A stretch of 64,000 nt of DNA from JARRKC01 sp963723965 (GTDB lineage: Bacteria; Acidobacteriota; UBA6911; RPQK01; JAPXNP01): assembly GCA_963723965.1 (NCBI GenBank), contig CAVRSV010000014.1, forward strand, positions 186,001-250,000, read 5' to 3'. Both the position numbers and the translations under genes were made by a program. Each line of letters opens with the position of its first letter. Positions within the stretch are counted from its first letter, which is position 1. This document shows, piece by piece, positions 25,354 to 33,408 of this stretch. The notes below the pieces were generated by a model, which saw only the letters and a program-made list of their open reading frames with translations, was not told the DNA's origin and did no database searches.

Positions 25354-27789
25354 TCAGCCCAACACGACCGAGACTTCATGTACGGATCCGGGTTCCTGCA
25401 CCGGGATCAGGTTTCCTTCGAGCTCGCCTCCGTCCAGCAGGAGGCGTCGGACCCCTTTGCTCACTCCGTCCGGATTCGAGATCTCGATGACGTAGCGGGC
25501 CCCGCGGAAAGTCCGGGTGACGCGGAACTCGGGCCAGTCCGGGGGAACGCACGGGTCGACGCGCAGGCCGTGGAACTCAGGCCGGATTCCCAGAATGAAT
25601 TGCGCGATGGCCACGTAGTTCCAGGCCGCCGTACCCGTCAGCCAGGAGTTCTTGGCTTCACCAGGCTTCCAGGCGTCCTTTCCGGCGATCATCTGGGAAT
25701 AGACATAGGGCTCCGTCCTGTGGAGATCGCTGATGTCCTCCAGATAGGCCGGGCAGATTCGCCGGTAGTAATCGAAAGCCTGAGAGCCGTTGCCGGCCAG
25801 GGCTTCGGCAATCATGATCCAGGGGTTGTTGTGGCAGAAGATGCCGGCATTTTCCTTGTATCCCTCCGGATAGGACGAGATCTCTCCCAACTGGACGTAG
25901 TACTTCGAGTACGGGGGATTGTGCAGGACGATCCCATGTTCGCAGGCCAAATGGCGTCGAACCGAGTCGAGGGCCGTTCGAGCTCTTCCATCGTCGAGTC
26001 CGATTCCCGCCATCACACAGAATCCCTGAGACTCGATGAAGATCCTCCCCTCCTCGCACTCGGCGCTCCCGACCTTGTTCCCGAAGTGGTCGTAAGCCCG
26101 CACAAACCACTCGCCGTCCCAGCCGTGATCATGAACGGCCTGGATCATCTCGGACAGATGCCCTTCGGCCTGACGAGCCTCCTCGTCTTTGCCCAGATGG
26201 CGACACAGATCGACGAAGTCCCGCCCGTAGTACACGAAGAGACCGGCGATCATCACCGATTCCGCCCGACCTCCTTCCCGGTTTTCGGTGGTCTGAAAGG
26301 ATTCATCGGGGTTCGTCGAAAAGCAGTTCAGATTGAGGCAGTCGTTCCAGTCGGCTCGTCCGATCAGCGGCAGACCATGCTCTCCGCGGTTCTGGACGAC
26401 GTGGTAGAAGGACCGGCGGAGATGTTCGAAGAGGCTGGCACGGTTCTCCTCGTCGTTGTCGAAGGGGACCGGTACGTCGAGGATGCTCCAGTCTCCGGTC
26501 TCCTTGAGATAGGCGGCGACCCCGGCGATGAGCCAGACTGGATCGTCATTGAAGTTGCTTCCCACCTCGTTGTTGCCCCGCTTGGTGAGGGGCTGGTACT
26601 GATGGTAGGCGCCGCCGTCCTCGAACTGGGTGGCGGCGATGTCCAGAATCCGCTCGCGGGCCCGCTCGGGTGCCATGTGGACGAAGCCCAGCAGATCCTG
26701 GTTCGAATCGCGGAAGCCCATGCCGCGTCCGATGCCGGATTCGAAGTAGGAGGCACTGCGGGAGAAATTGTAGGTGATCATGCACTGGTACGGATTCCAG
26801 ATGTTCACCATCCGGTTGACCCGATCATCGGGTGTCCGGGCGGCGTAGACGGCCAGACGCTCATCCCAGTAGTCCCGCAATGTCTCGACCGCCTGATCGA
26901 CCGCCTCACTGTCTCCCAAGAGGTCCGTCATGGAACGGGCCCGCGTTTTGTCGATGACGCCGTGACGTTCGAATTTGACGTCATCCGGGTTCTCCACGTA
27001 GCCGAGCACGAAGACCAGATCCTTCACCTGACCCGGCTGCAGCGAGCATTCGATACAGTGCGAGGCGATGGGGGACCAGCCGTGGGCGACCGAGTTTCCG
27101 GACCGACCCTCGACGACGGCGTCAGGCGCCTCGAATCCGTTGTACATGCCGAGGAAGCGTTCCCGGTCCGTGTCGAAGCCGGCCGGGGGCGTGTTGACCC
27201 AATAGAAGGCATAGTGGTTCCGGCGCTCCCGGTATTCGGTCTTGTGGTAGAGAGCAGCGCCGTCGATTTCGACTTCACCGGTGGAAAGATTGCGCTGGAA
27301 ATTCGTCATGTCGTCGAGCGCATTCCAGAGGCACCACTCTACGAACGAAAACAGCTGAAAGTGCTTGGGTTCGGTCGACAGGTTGCGCAGCCGAACGCGC
27401 TGAACTTCACCCTGAAAATGCAGGGGAACGAGGGACAGCACTTCCGCCTCGATTCCATTGCGGGCGCCGGTCAGGACGGTGTAGCCGAGACCGTGACGGC
27501 ATTCGTACCGGTCCAGGGAGCGCTTGACCGGCTTCCATCCGGGAGACCAGAAGTCCTGGGCGTCTCGAACGTAGAAGTACTTGCCCCCATTGTCGAGGGG
27601 AACGCTGTTGTAGCGGTAGCGGGTGATCCGTCGCAGGCGGGCATCCTTGAAGAAGCTGTAGCCACCGCCCGTGTTCGAGACCAGGGAATAGAAATCGTGG
27701 TTGCCAAGGTAATTGATCCAGGGATACGGAGTCCTGGGGTCGGTGATTACGTACTCCCGCCTTTCGTCATCGAAGAAACCATATTTCAT
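25354..27789 (-). CDS. GH94 cellobiose phosphorylase
   Basis: This cytoplasmic enzyme phosphorolyses a beta-glucosidic disaccharide to glucose 1-phosphate plus a free sugar, saving ATP. The 811-residue length matches cellobiose phosphorylases. The N terminus MKYGFFDDERREYVITDPRTP, the beta-sandwich with SGWSP-like loops and the catalytic acid Asp in GMGFRDSNQDLLGF are characteristic, as is the QP-rich C-terminal AWNYVA-x-QFILGI segment. Related activities such as laminaribiose or cellodextrin phosphorolysis cannot be excluded. No leader peptide. It lies directly behind the Na+ symporter gene, whose substrate may therefore be its disaccharide. Confidence 0.92.
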   Translation of the reverse strand: MKYGFFDDERREYVITDPRTPYPWINYLGNHDFYSLVSNTGGGYSFFKDARLRRITRYRYNSVPLDNGGKYFYVRDAQDFWSPGWKPVKRSLDRYECRHGLGYTVLTGARNGIEAEVLSLVPLHFQGEVQRVRLRNLSTEPKHFQLFSFVEWCLWNALDDMTNFQRNLSTGEVEIDGAALYHKTEYRERRNHYAFYWVNTPPAGFDTDRERFLGMYNGFEAPDAVVEGRSGNSVAHGWSPIASHCIECSLQPGQVKDLVFVLGYVENPDDVKFERHGVIDKTRARSMTDLLGDSEAVDQAVETLRDYWDERLAVYAARTPDDRVNRMVNIWNPYQCMITYNFSRSASYFESGIGRGMGFRDSNQDLLGFVHMAPERARERILDIAATQFEDGGAYHQYQPLTKRGNNEVGSNFNDDPVWLIAGVAAYLKETGDWSILDVPVPFDNDEENRASLFEHLRRSFYHVVQNRGEHGLPLIGRADWNDCLNLNCFSTNPDESFQTTENREGGRAESVMIAGLFVYYGRDFVDLCRHLGKDEEARQAEGHLSEMIQAVHDHGWDGEWFVRAYDHFGNKVGSAECEEGRIFIESQGFCVMAGIGLDDGRARTALDSVRRHLACEHGIVLHNPPYSKYYVQLGEISSYPEGYKENAGIFCHNNPWIMIAEALAGNGSQAFDYYRRICPAYLEDISDLHRTEPYVYSQMIAGKDAWKPGEAKNSWLTGTAAWNYVAIAQFILGIRPEFHGLRVDPCVPPDWPEFRVTRTFRGARYVIEISNPDGVSKGVRRLLLDGGELEGNLIPVQEPGSVHEVSVVLG

Positions 27790-27859
27790 GGTAGATGGTG
27801 ACCCTTTCCCGGGTGGACCGGCGTACTCGCGCCAGATGCAGCCGTGGGATCCGAATCGC

Positions 27860-29692
27860 TCAGTCGTTCGGGAGGTGCTCCCACCAGGTCTTCTTCAGGA
27901 TGAGCGTCGTCACGACGATGAGCAGAATCGCCACGATGATCCCGCTTGGCTGCATCAGAATGATGTAAATGGGGATCGCCACCAGCGCTGTCTGCCAGAC
28001 GATCCCGATGAAGATGTTGAACATATCTCTCTTGAAGTTCCTGTTCCTCTCGAACTCGGGATGCAGCTCCATCACCCGGTCGTGAATCGGCTTCCAGAAA
28101 CCCCAGGGTCGGACCGACGTGTAGAAGGAGATCAGTGTTTCCTCATCGGTCGGTGGAAACAAGTAAGTTCCGATCAGGCACCCGATAATGGAGATGGCGA
28201 GGATGAGCGGGAAGTAATAGAGCTCGAGGGTCTGCTGGAAGACCAGTGGAAAGACCAGTGCCGGTATGAGGCCGAGAACCATTCCGAAGAAGTAGCCGTG
28301 CCCGTTGAATCGCCACCAGTACCATTTCAGGCAGTTGGCGGCGATGTAGCCTCCCCAGAGTGCCGAAACGATCCACTGCAGGAGACTGTTGACGTCCTGG
28401 GCATAGAATCCGAGGACGATGCTGATGACCACCACTGTGACCCCGACGATGTAGTTGGCATATTTGATTTGCACGTTCGGGGCCTGTGGCCTGGCCTTCA
28501 GATAAATGTCGTTGATCACGTATGCCTGGGCGGCATTCAGGGTGCCGGCAAAAGTCGACATGAAGGCCGCGAGCAGGCCGGCGAGCAACAGTCCGGTCAA
28601 TCCCACGGGGACGAATTCGTTGATTGCCGAGGGCAGGATCTGCTCGAAATCGAGTCGTCCCCCGACGATCAGGTTGAGCTTGTCGTAATAGAGCAGGCCG
28701 AGAACCACGAATCCGGTGATCATGAAGTAGCGGATCGGATTCAGGATTACGGAGACGAAGCCGCTCATCATGGCCCCCTCTCGGGGGCTGCGGGTGGACA
28801 GGATCTTCTGCATGTCGTAGTTCGGCGCCGGCCCGGCGGCACTAACCAGGAAGCCCTTGAAGAGCATCATCATGAAGAAGACCGAGAACAGGGAGAAACC
28901 GTCCTCGGCGATCTTCCGGTTCACCTCCGGGAGAATCTGTCCCCAGTCCAGCCCCAGATCCCACCCAAACCAGGGGGAGGTCCACCCTGCGGGAACGACC
29001 AACTGTGAGTGGGCGAGGGCGCCCATGGCGATGAAGCCGATCAGCAGAGAGGAGATGGTCATGATGATGTACTGGACGAGGTCGGCCCACACGATGCTGA
29101 CCATGCCTCCGAGCACCGCATAGAGAGTGGCAAAGAAGGTGAACACGATGCCATAGACGTGAGGCACGTATTCGGGGGGGACGATGTCGGGACTGAGCCC
29201 CAGGGCTCCGCAGACGGTCGGCCAGGGGATGAAGATCATCATGAATTTGCCCAGCCCGATGAATCCGTAGGCCAGGAACCCGAGACAGCTGACCAGGGCG
29301 AAAGCCACCACGATGTTGTGCGAGAGGCGGGAGCCGATTCCCTTGCCGAAGCGGGTGCCGATCCACTCGGCTCCGGTTGTCACATTGGAGCGCCGCAACC
29401 AGATCGACAGGAAGACCATGAGGAAGATCTGGTTGAAGGTGGGCCAGAGCCAAGGAATCCAGATGGCCTTCAAGCCGTAGACAAATCCGATCGTCACCAG
29501 CCACATGGTGCCGGAGATGTCGAACATGCCCGAGGCGTTCGACAGGCCGAGCAGGTACCAGGGGAGCTCATTCCCACCCAGCAGATACGACTTCTTGTTT
29601 TGCTCGGCCCGCTTCTTCAGGAAGAACCCGATAAAGACCGTGGAAGCCAGGTAGACACAGATGATCAGAATGTCGAGCGCATTGAGCTTCAT
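27860..29692 (-). CDS. Sodium:solute symporter (SSS family)
   Basis: The 610-residue integral membrane protein has about 13-14 helices and the SSS pattern: an N-terminal helix, GGNELPWYLLGLSNASGMFDISG (sugar-branch features), and LLAGLLAAFMSTFAGTLNAAQAYVINDIY. Glu/Asp-poor helices and the GLxA motif fit the SGLT-like sugar branch. Transport is Na+-driven uptake across the inner membrane. It starts nine bases after the POTRA gene stop, with AGGGGA as Shine-Dalgarno, and precedes the GH94 gene. A disaccharide such as cellobiose is the natural guess for its substrate. Confidence 0.88.
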   Translation of the reverse strand: MKLNALDILIICVYLASTVFIGFFLKKRAEQNKKSYLLGGNELPWYLLGLSNASGMFDISGTMWLVTIGFVYGLKAIWIPWLWPTFNQIFLMVFLSIWLRRSNVTTGAEWIGTRFGKGIGSRLSHNIVVAFALVSCLGFLAYGFIGLGKFMMIFIPWPTVCGALGLSPDIVPPEYVPHVYGIVFTFFATLYAVLGGMVSIVWADLVQYIIMTISSLLIGFIAMGALAHSQLVVPAGWTSPWFGWDLGLDWGQILPEVNRKIAEDGFSLFSVFFMMMLFKGFLVSAAGPAPNYDMQKILSTRSPREGAMMSGFVSVILNPIRYFMITGFVVLGLLYYDKLNLIVGGRLDFEQILPSAINEFVPVGLTGLLLAGLLAAFMSTFAGTLNAAQAYVINDIYLKARPQAPNVQIKYANYIVGVTVVVISIVLGFYAQDVNSLLQWIVSALWGGYIAANCLKWYWWRFNGHGYFFGMVLGLIPALVFPLVFQQTLELYYFPLILAISIIGCLIGTYLFPPTDEETLISFYTSVRPWGFWKPIHDRVMELHPEFERNRNFKRDMFNIFIGIVWQTALVAIPIYIILMQPSGIIVAILLIVVTTLILKKTWWEHLPND

Positions 29693-29700
29693 GCAGTCCC

Positions 29701-31008
29701 CTACTTCATTTCGATCGTGACATCGACGATCCGTTTGACCGGGTCGGGACGGGTCGCCGCAGAGACTTCTGCGGCATGGGAAATGTTCAGATTCAGCCCG
29801 GGGAGCCGGTCGAGGAACGAGTCCAGGTAGGAGCTGTCGTAGACCTGGCCCGTCCCCAACCCCCAGGCCTCCCTGATTCTCTGCTGGTTCTCCCGGGACA
29901 TCCCCTCGAGAAACAGAGTGCCCATGCGGTACTCGGGGCCCTCCGTCAGGGTGATGGAAAAGGTCACGTTGTCGTCGTCCTTGACGAAGTTGGCCTGGGA
30001 GCGTACTTGAAGATCGAGGCGGCCCTTTCGACCGTAGGCGTCACGAATTCGCTGCAGGCCCTGGTCGAGACGCAACGAATCGGCGATGTCTCCCTTCTCC
30101 ATCTCGAGGAATCCGTCCAGTTCCGGCGCCGAATAGACGGTGTTGCCTTCCCAGGACACCCCGGCCCAGTGATACTGGATCCCTTCCGTGATCGGGACAC
30201 TCAGTACGACGCCAGTGGGATCTCCGGCCGAAGGCGTGGCCGTGGCGGCCCCGAAGGAGGCCTGAAGGTAGCCTCGTTCCCGATACACCGGGAGCAAGGT
30301 GAGAGTGAAGAAACGGGCCGCTGCGGTCGCCGAGTAGCGTTGTCCGATCAGCTGTTTGGCGGTTTCGGCCAGCAGGCCCGCCGCAACATGCTCGGCTCCC
30401 GGAAACTCAAGGGCCGCGACCTTGAAGACTTCACTCGAGATCTCGAACAGCAGCAGGTGCCGCTGAGTCCGCAGATCGAGCAGATCGGAGTGCGATACGT
30501 CCGCGGTGATGCCGCGCTCCGCCAGCAGTTCTTCGAGTGCGGACGCCGCTTCGTCGGGAGCCGTGCCGGACAGGGGCAATTCTCCGGAGTAGATCGGCAA
30601 CTTCTTTCTGACGGCTGCCTGAAGGTCGGCTTCGGGAATGCCGACGAAGTTGTCGAAGACACAGGTCCTGAGCGGACCTGCCTCGGCGACTTCGAAGGTG
30701 ACCGCCATGCGGCCGCCGCTGGTCGCATAGGAGAATCGGAGGCTATTGAAGAAACCGCTGTGGCCGAGGTGTTCGGCGGCGCTACGGAGCTGCTCCAGAG
30801 TGATCGGTTGGCCGAGCTCGAGGCCGGCGGCCCGGGCGACCCGCTCCGCCTGGAAATGCTCGAGTCCCACGAATTGAAGCTTGTCGAGTATCGCCGTCGC
30901 GCCCAGAGCGGATGAAGAGATCCCACACAGCGAGATGCAGAGGACCAGCAGCCGGGTGATTCGGGGAGCTTTTCCCGCGATCCGAACTGTCAGGTTAAGC
31001 CTCCACAT
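29701..31008 (-). CDS. POTRA-domain protein without a beta-barrel
   Basis: The 435-residue exported protein has a Sec leader (about 1-32, ending SSALG). The rest divides into about five POTRA-like units; clear ones begin AILDKLQFVGLEHFQ, HWAGVSWEGNTVYSAPEL and YRMGTLFLEGMSRENQQRI. The family (BamA, TamA, FtsQ) uses these domains to bind partner proteins or nascent strands, but here the polypeptide stops after the last one, so there is no outer-membrane barrel. An ATG at 31023 exists, but its AAGGAG codons form the Shine-Dalgarno for the ATG at 31008, which I chose. It is encoded between an antiporter and a sugar symporter. Confidence 0.75.
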   Translation of the reverse strand: MWRLNLTVRIAGKAPRITRLLVLCISLCGISSSALGATAILDKLQFVGLEHFQAERVARAAGLELGQPITLEQLRSAAEHLGHSGFFNSLRFSYATSGGRMAVTFEVAEAGPLRTCVFDNFVGIPEADLQAAVRKKLPIYSGELPLSGTAPDEAASALEELLAERGITADVSHSDLLDLRTQRHLLLFEISSEVFKVAALEFPGAEHVAAGLLAETAKQLIGQRYSATAAARFFTLTLLPVYRERGYLQASFGAATATPSAGDPTGVVLSVPITEGIQYHWAGVSWEGNTVYSAPELDGFLEMEKGDIADSLRLDQGLQRIRDAYGRKGRLDLQVRSQANFVKDDDNVTFSITLTEGPEYRMGTLFLEGMSRENQQRIREAWGLGTGQVYDSSYLDSFLDRLPGLNLNISHAAEVSAATRPDPVKRIVDVTIEMK

Positions 31009-31109
31009 CCGAGTCTCCTTCATCAGTCGGCCAGCACCCAGCCGCCGTGGGACGAACACCCTATTTTGCCGTGAAGCCGCCATCGGCTCAAGGCCCGGAC
31101 AGGTGGAAT

Positions 31110-32681
31110 CTAGGCCTTCGTCCCTTCGTCCTCTCCCGACTCGAGGTGAAGCAGGCGTGCATCGATATCGGCCAGGAGTCTCTCGTAGATCTCCTGCCCC
31201 AGGAGTCCCTGGTGGAAGGCTTCGATAACGCGCCGCTTCTCCGTCAGCAGAAGGTGTCGCCGAGCCCATTTGAGCTCCTCGGTCTCGATGAGCTCCCGTT
31301 CCAGATGGAGTGCCTCGATCCGATCCCGGGTGGATCGGGCAATCTCCTCGTACTCGGAGCGCAGCTGCGACAAGACCTCCCGGTTTTCGAAGCGCACGTG
31401 CTCCATTTCGTTGAGTTCGGCCAGAGCGGCGCGGGTTGCCTGCAGCTTGCCCCGGGCCAGTTCGTAGGCATCGCGTTCCTCGCTTCTCTGCACGATCCCG
31501 AGATGGTGCAGGAGTGGAGACATGGTCAGCCCCTGCACCAGTATCGAGAGCAACACCACGCCGAAGGTCATGTTCACCAGGAGGGCGCGGTGCGGAAAAT
31601 CGGGGGCGAGGCTGAGCACGAGCACCATCGGCAGGCCGCCGCGCAGACCTCCCCAGGTCAGCACGATACCCCAGGACAGAGGAATCCTCTCCCGCGTGGA
31701 CCTCAGCAGCGCCTGGGCGGACAGAATGATGAGCCCACGTCCGGCGACGACGATCAGGTAGGCCACCAGGATGACCTGCCAGGAGGCGAAGAGGGTTTCG
31801 AGCCGCACTTCGAAACCGATCAGCAAGAAGACGATCGAGTTGAGCCCGAAGGCGACGTACTCCCAAAAAGTCTCGACGGCGACCCGGGTGCTCGGCGACA
31901 TCCCCACCCGCGTCGCATAGTTCCCGCAGAGCATGCCGGCACAGACGGTGGCGATGACGCCGGAGAAATGAAAGTGCTCGGCGGCGACGAAGGAACCGTA
32001 GGCTGCAATCGTCGTCAGCGTCGTTTCGATCATCGGATCGTCCACGTGGCGGATCACTTGGGAGACCGCCAGCCCGACGGCGGTGCCGATGAGCCCCCCG
32101 AAGCCGACGATGGAGATGAAGTCGAGCGCCAGTCCCCCTACGCTGATCGCCGCGCCCGCCACCAGGGACAGGCTCAGGGTGAAGAACACCACGGCCGTGC
32201 CGTCGTTGAGAAGACTTTCCCCGTCGAGGAGCACCCCCAGGCGCTTCGGCACGCCGAGGCTTTTGAAGATGCCGACCACGGCAATGGGATCGGTCGCCGA
32301 AATGAGCGCGCCGAAGACAAGGGCGTGCTGCCAGCCAAAGCCCGTCACGAAATGCAGCGAGTCCACGACCGGGGTCAGGATCAGCACCGTGAGAGCGATA
32401 GCGGCGGCGAGTCCCGGGACGGCCAGGGAGGCAATGGCGGTCCTGTTGCGCCAGAACTGGGTGAACTCGATGTGGAAGGCGGCCTCGAACAGGAGCCCCG
32501 GCAGAAAGATGGAAAAGAGAATGTCCTTGGTCAGGTGGGGAACGTTGAGGACGTGGGTGAAGCCGAGAACGAGGCCCGCGAGGACCAGCGCAACCGTGTA
32601 AGGCATCTGCAGTCGGCGGACCAGGATGGCCACCGCCGAAGCCACGATAAAGAGCAGAATCAGAACGGTTTCGGCTTCCAT
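31110..32681 (-). CDS. CPA1-family Na+(K+)/H+ antiporter
   Basis: The 523-residue inner-membrane exchanger has about 12 helices, followed by a charged cytoplasmic tail (about 400-523) predicted to be coiled coil. The motif LISATDPIAVV carries the ion-binding Asp, and GESLLNDGTAVVFF is the NhaP/NHE hallmark. It exchanges Na+ or K+ for H+ and would help sustain the Na+ gradient used by the downstream symporter. The ATG at 32681 has no clear Shine-Dalgarno. Its TACTAT -10 overlaps the TATAGT of the divergent gene. Confidence 0.9.
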   Translation of the reverse strand: MEAETVLILLFIVASAVAILVRRLQMPYTVALVLAGLVLGFTHVLNVPHLTKDILFSIFLPGLLFEAAFHIEFTQFWRNRTAIASLAVPGLAAAIALTVLILTPVVDSLHFVTGFGWQHALVFGALISATDPIAVVGIFKSLGVPKRLGVLLDGESLLNDGTAVVFFTLSLSLVAGAAISVGGLALDFISIVGFGGLIGTAVGLAVSQVIRHVDDPMIETTLTTIAAYGSFVAAEHFHFSGVIATVCAGMLCGNYATRVGMSPSTRVAVETFWEYVAFGLNSIVFLLIGFEVRLETLFASWQVILVAYLIVVAGRGLIILSAQALLRSTRERIPLSWGIVLTWGGLRGGLPMVLVLSLAPDFPHRALLVNMTFGVVLLSILVQGLTMSPLLHHLGIVQRSEERDAYELARGKLQATRAALAELNEMEHVRFENREVLSQLRSEYEEIARSTRDRIEALHLERELIETEELKWARRHLLLTEKRRVIEAFHQGLLGQEIYERLLADIDARLLHLESGEDEGTKA

Positions 32682-32702
32682 AATTCGTTTAGCAGAGGGG
32701 TG

Positions 32703-32709
32703 TATAGTA
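32703..32709. promoter_or_regulatory. Overlapping divergent -10 elements
   Basis: The plus strand reads TATAGT at 32703-32708, placing +1 on the A of the ATG at 32715. The minus strand reads TACTAT at 32704-32709 for the antiporter gene. The two boxes share five base pairs, so polymerase can occupy only one direction at a time. Confidence 0.45.
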
Positions 32710-32714
32710 CCTTT

Positions 32715-33221
32715 ATGGGTACCTATTTCGCGTCTATTTTCACCACTTTCGTGGTTTTTACCGCCTTCGCGTCGGAGGCGGCCCTGGCCCAGCCCGTCGA
32801 AAAGACGACGACGGCCGGATCCTATCGACTCGAGCTCGAGGTCCTTCCCCCCGAGCCCTTCTTTTCCCAGAGCGAAGTCCAGTCACAGCAGGTTCAGAGC
32901 GGGATGCTCGTCGTGCGTGGGGCGGCTCCCGTGCAGCCGAACGCCTCTCCCCGGCCGGATCACCATCTCGTGGTCCACGTTTTTGACAAGGCGACGGGGA
33001 AGGCGGTGACGGGGGCCGACGTCCGGATGAGCTTCCAGCGACTCGCTCCGGGTGGAGAACCCAGCGGGCCGGTGACTCGGGTACCGGTCGTCGAGATGCA
33101 GGTCATCGGCAAGGGACCGCAGACGACGCACTATGGCAACAACGTTTCCATGCCGCCCGGGACCTATCGCGTAACGGTCACCGTCAACGCCGCCACCGCC
33201 GAGTTCAAGGTGACGACCTGA
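32715..33221 (+). CDS. Secreted protein, remotely like periplasmic metal-binding p19/Tp34
   Basis: The 168-residue exported protein has a Sec leader of about 26 residues, ending EAALA. The mature part is a single beta-sandwich-like domain. It contains HHLVVHVFDKATGKAVTGADVRM and, near the end, THYGNNVSMPPGTYRVTVTVN. The HYG-N-GTY-x-VTV pattern recalls the iron/copper-binding p19 and Tp34 proteins, but similarity is remote. The gene appears leaderless: TATAGT lies six bases ahead of the ATG and there is no nearby Shine-Dalgarno. The M16 protease gene follows after 187 bases. Confidence 0.6.
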   Translation: MGTYFASIFTTFVVFTAFASEAALAQPVEKTTTAGSYRLELEVLPPEPFFSQSEVQSQQVQSGMLVVRGAAPVQPNASPRPDHHLVVHVFDKATGKAVTGADVRMSFQRLAPGGEPSGPVTRVPVVEMQVIGKGPQTTHYGNNVSMPPGTYRVTVTVNAATAEFKVTT

Positions 33222-33408
33222 CCGTTGCGTGGGACTGTCCCGGGGTTTGCCTGACGGCGGGAGAGCGACGGTCGCCGGCCGCCCCGCCGTGAGTCTGCCG
33301 CCGCTGTATCCGGTCGAAGGGCCGTCGCGCCCTTTCCGGAAGAACGGAACACCCGAGCCCATTCAATCGCATCCACCGGGTGTTCCAGGTCGTGATGGAG
33401 GAGTCACC

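Noticed and set aside
31023..31866. N-terminal extension of the POTRA frame into the antiporter gene
   Set aside because: The extension is the shadow of the antiporter 3' region; the Shine-Dalgarno and signal peptide place the start at 31008.
31047..32714. Plus-strand frame upstream of the p19-like gene
   Set aside because: It is antisense to the antiporter gene, with low-complexity charged sequence; the signal peptide begins at 32715.
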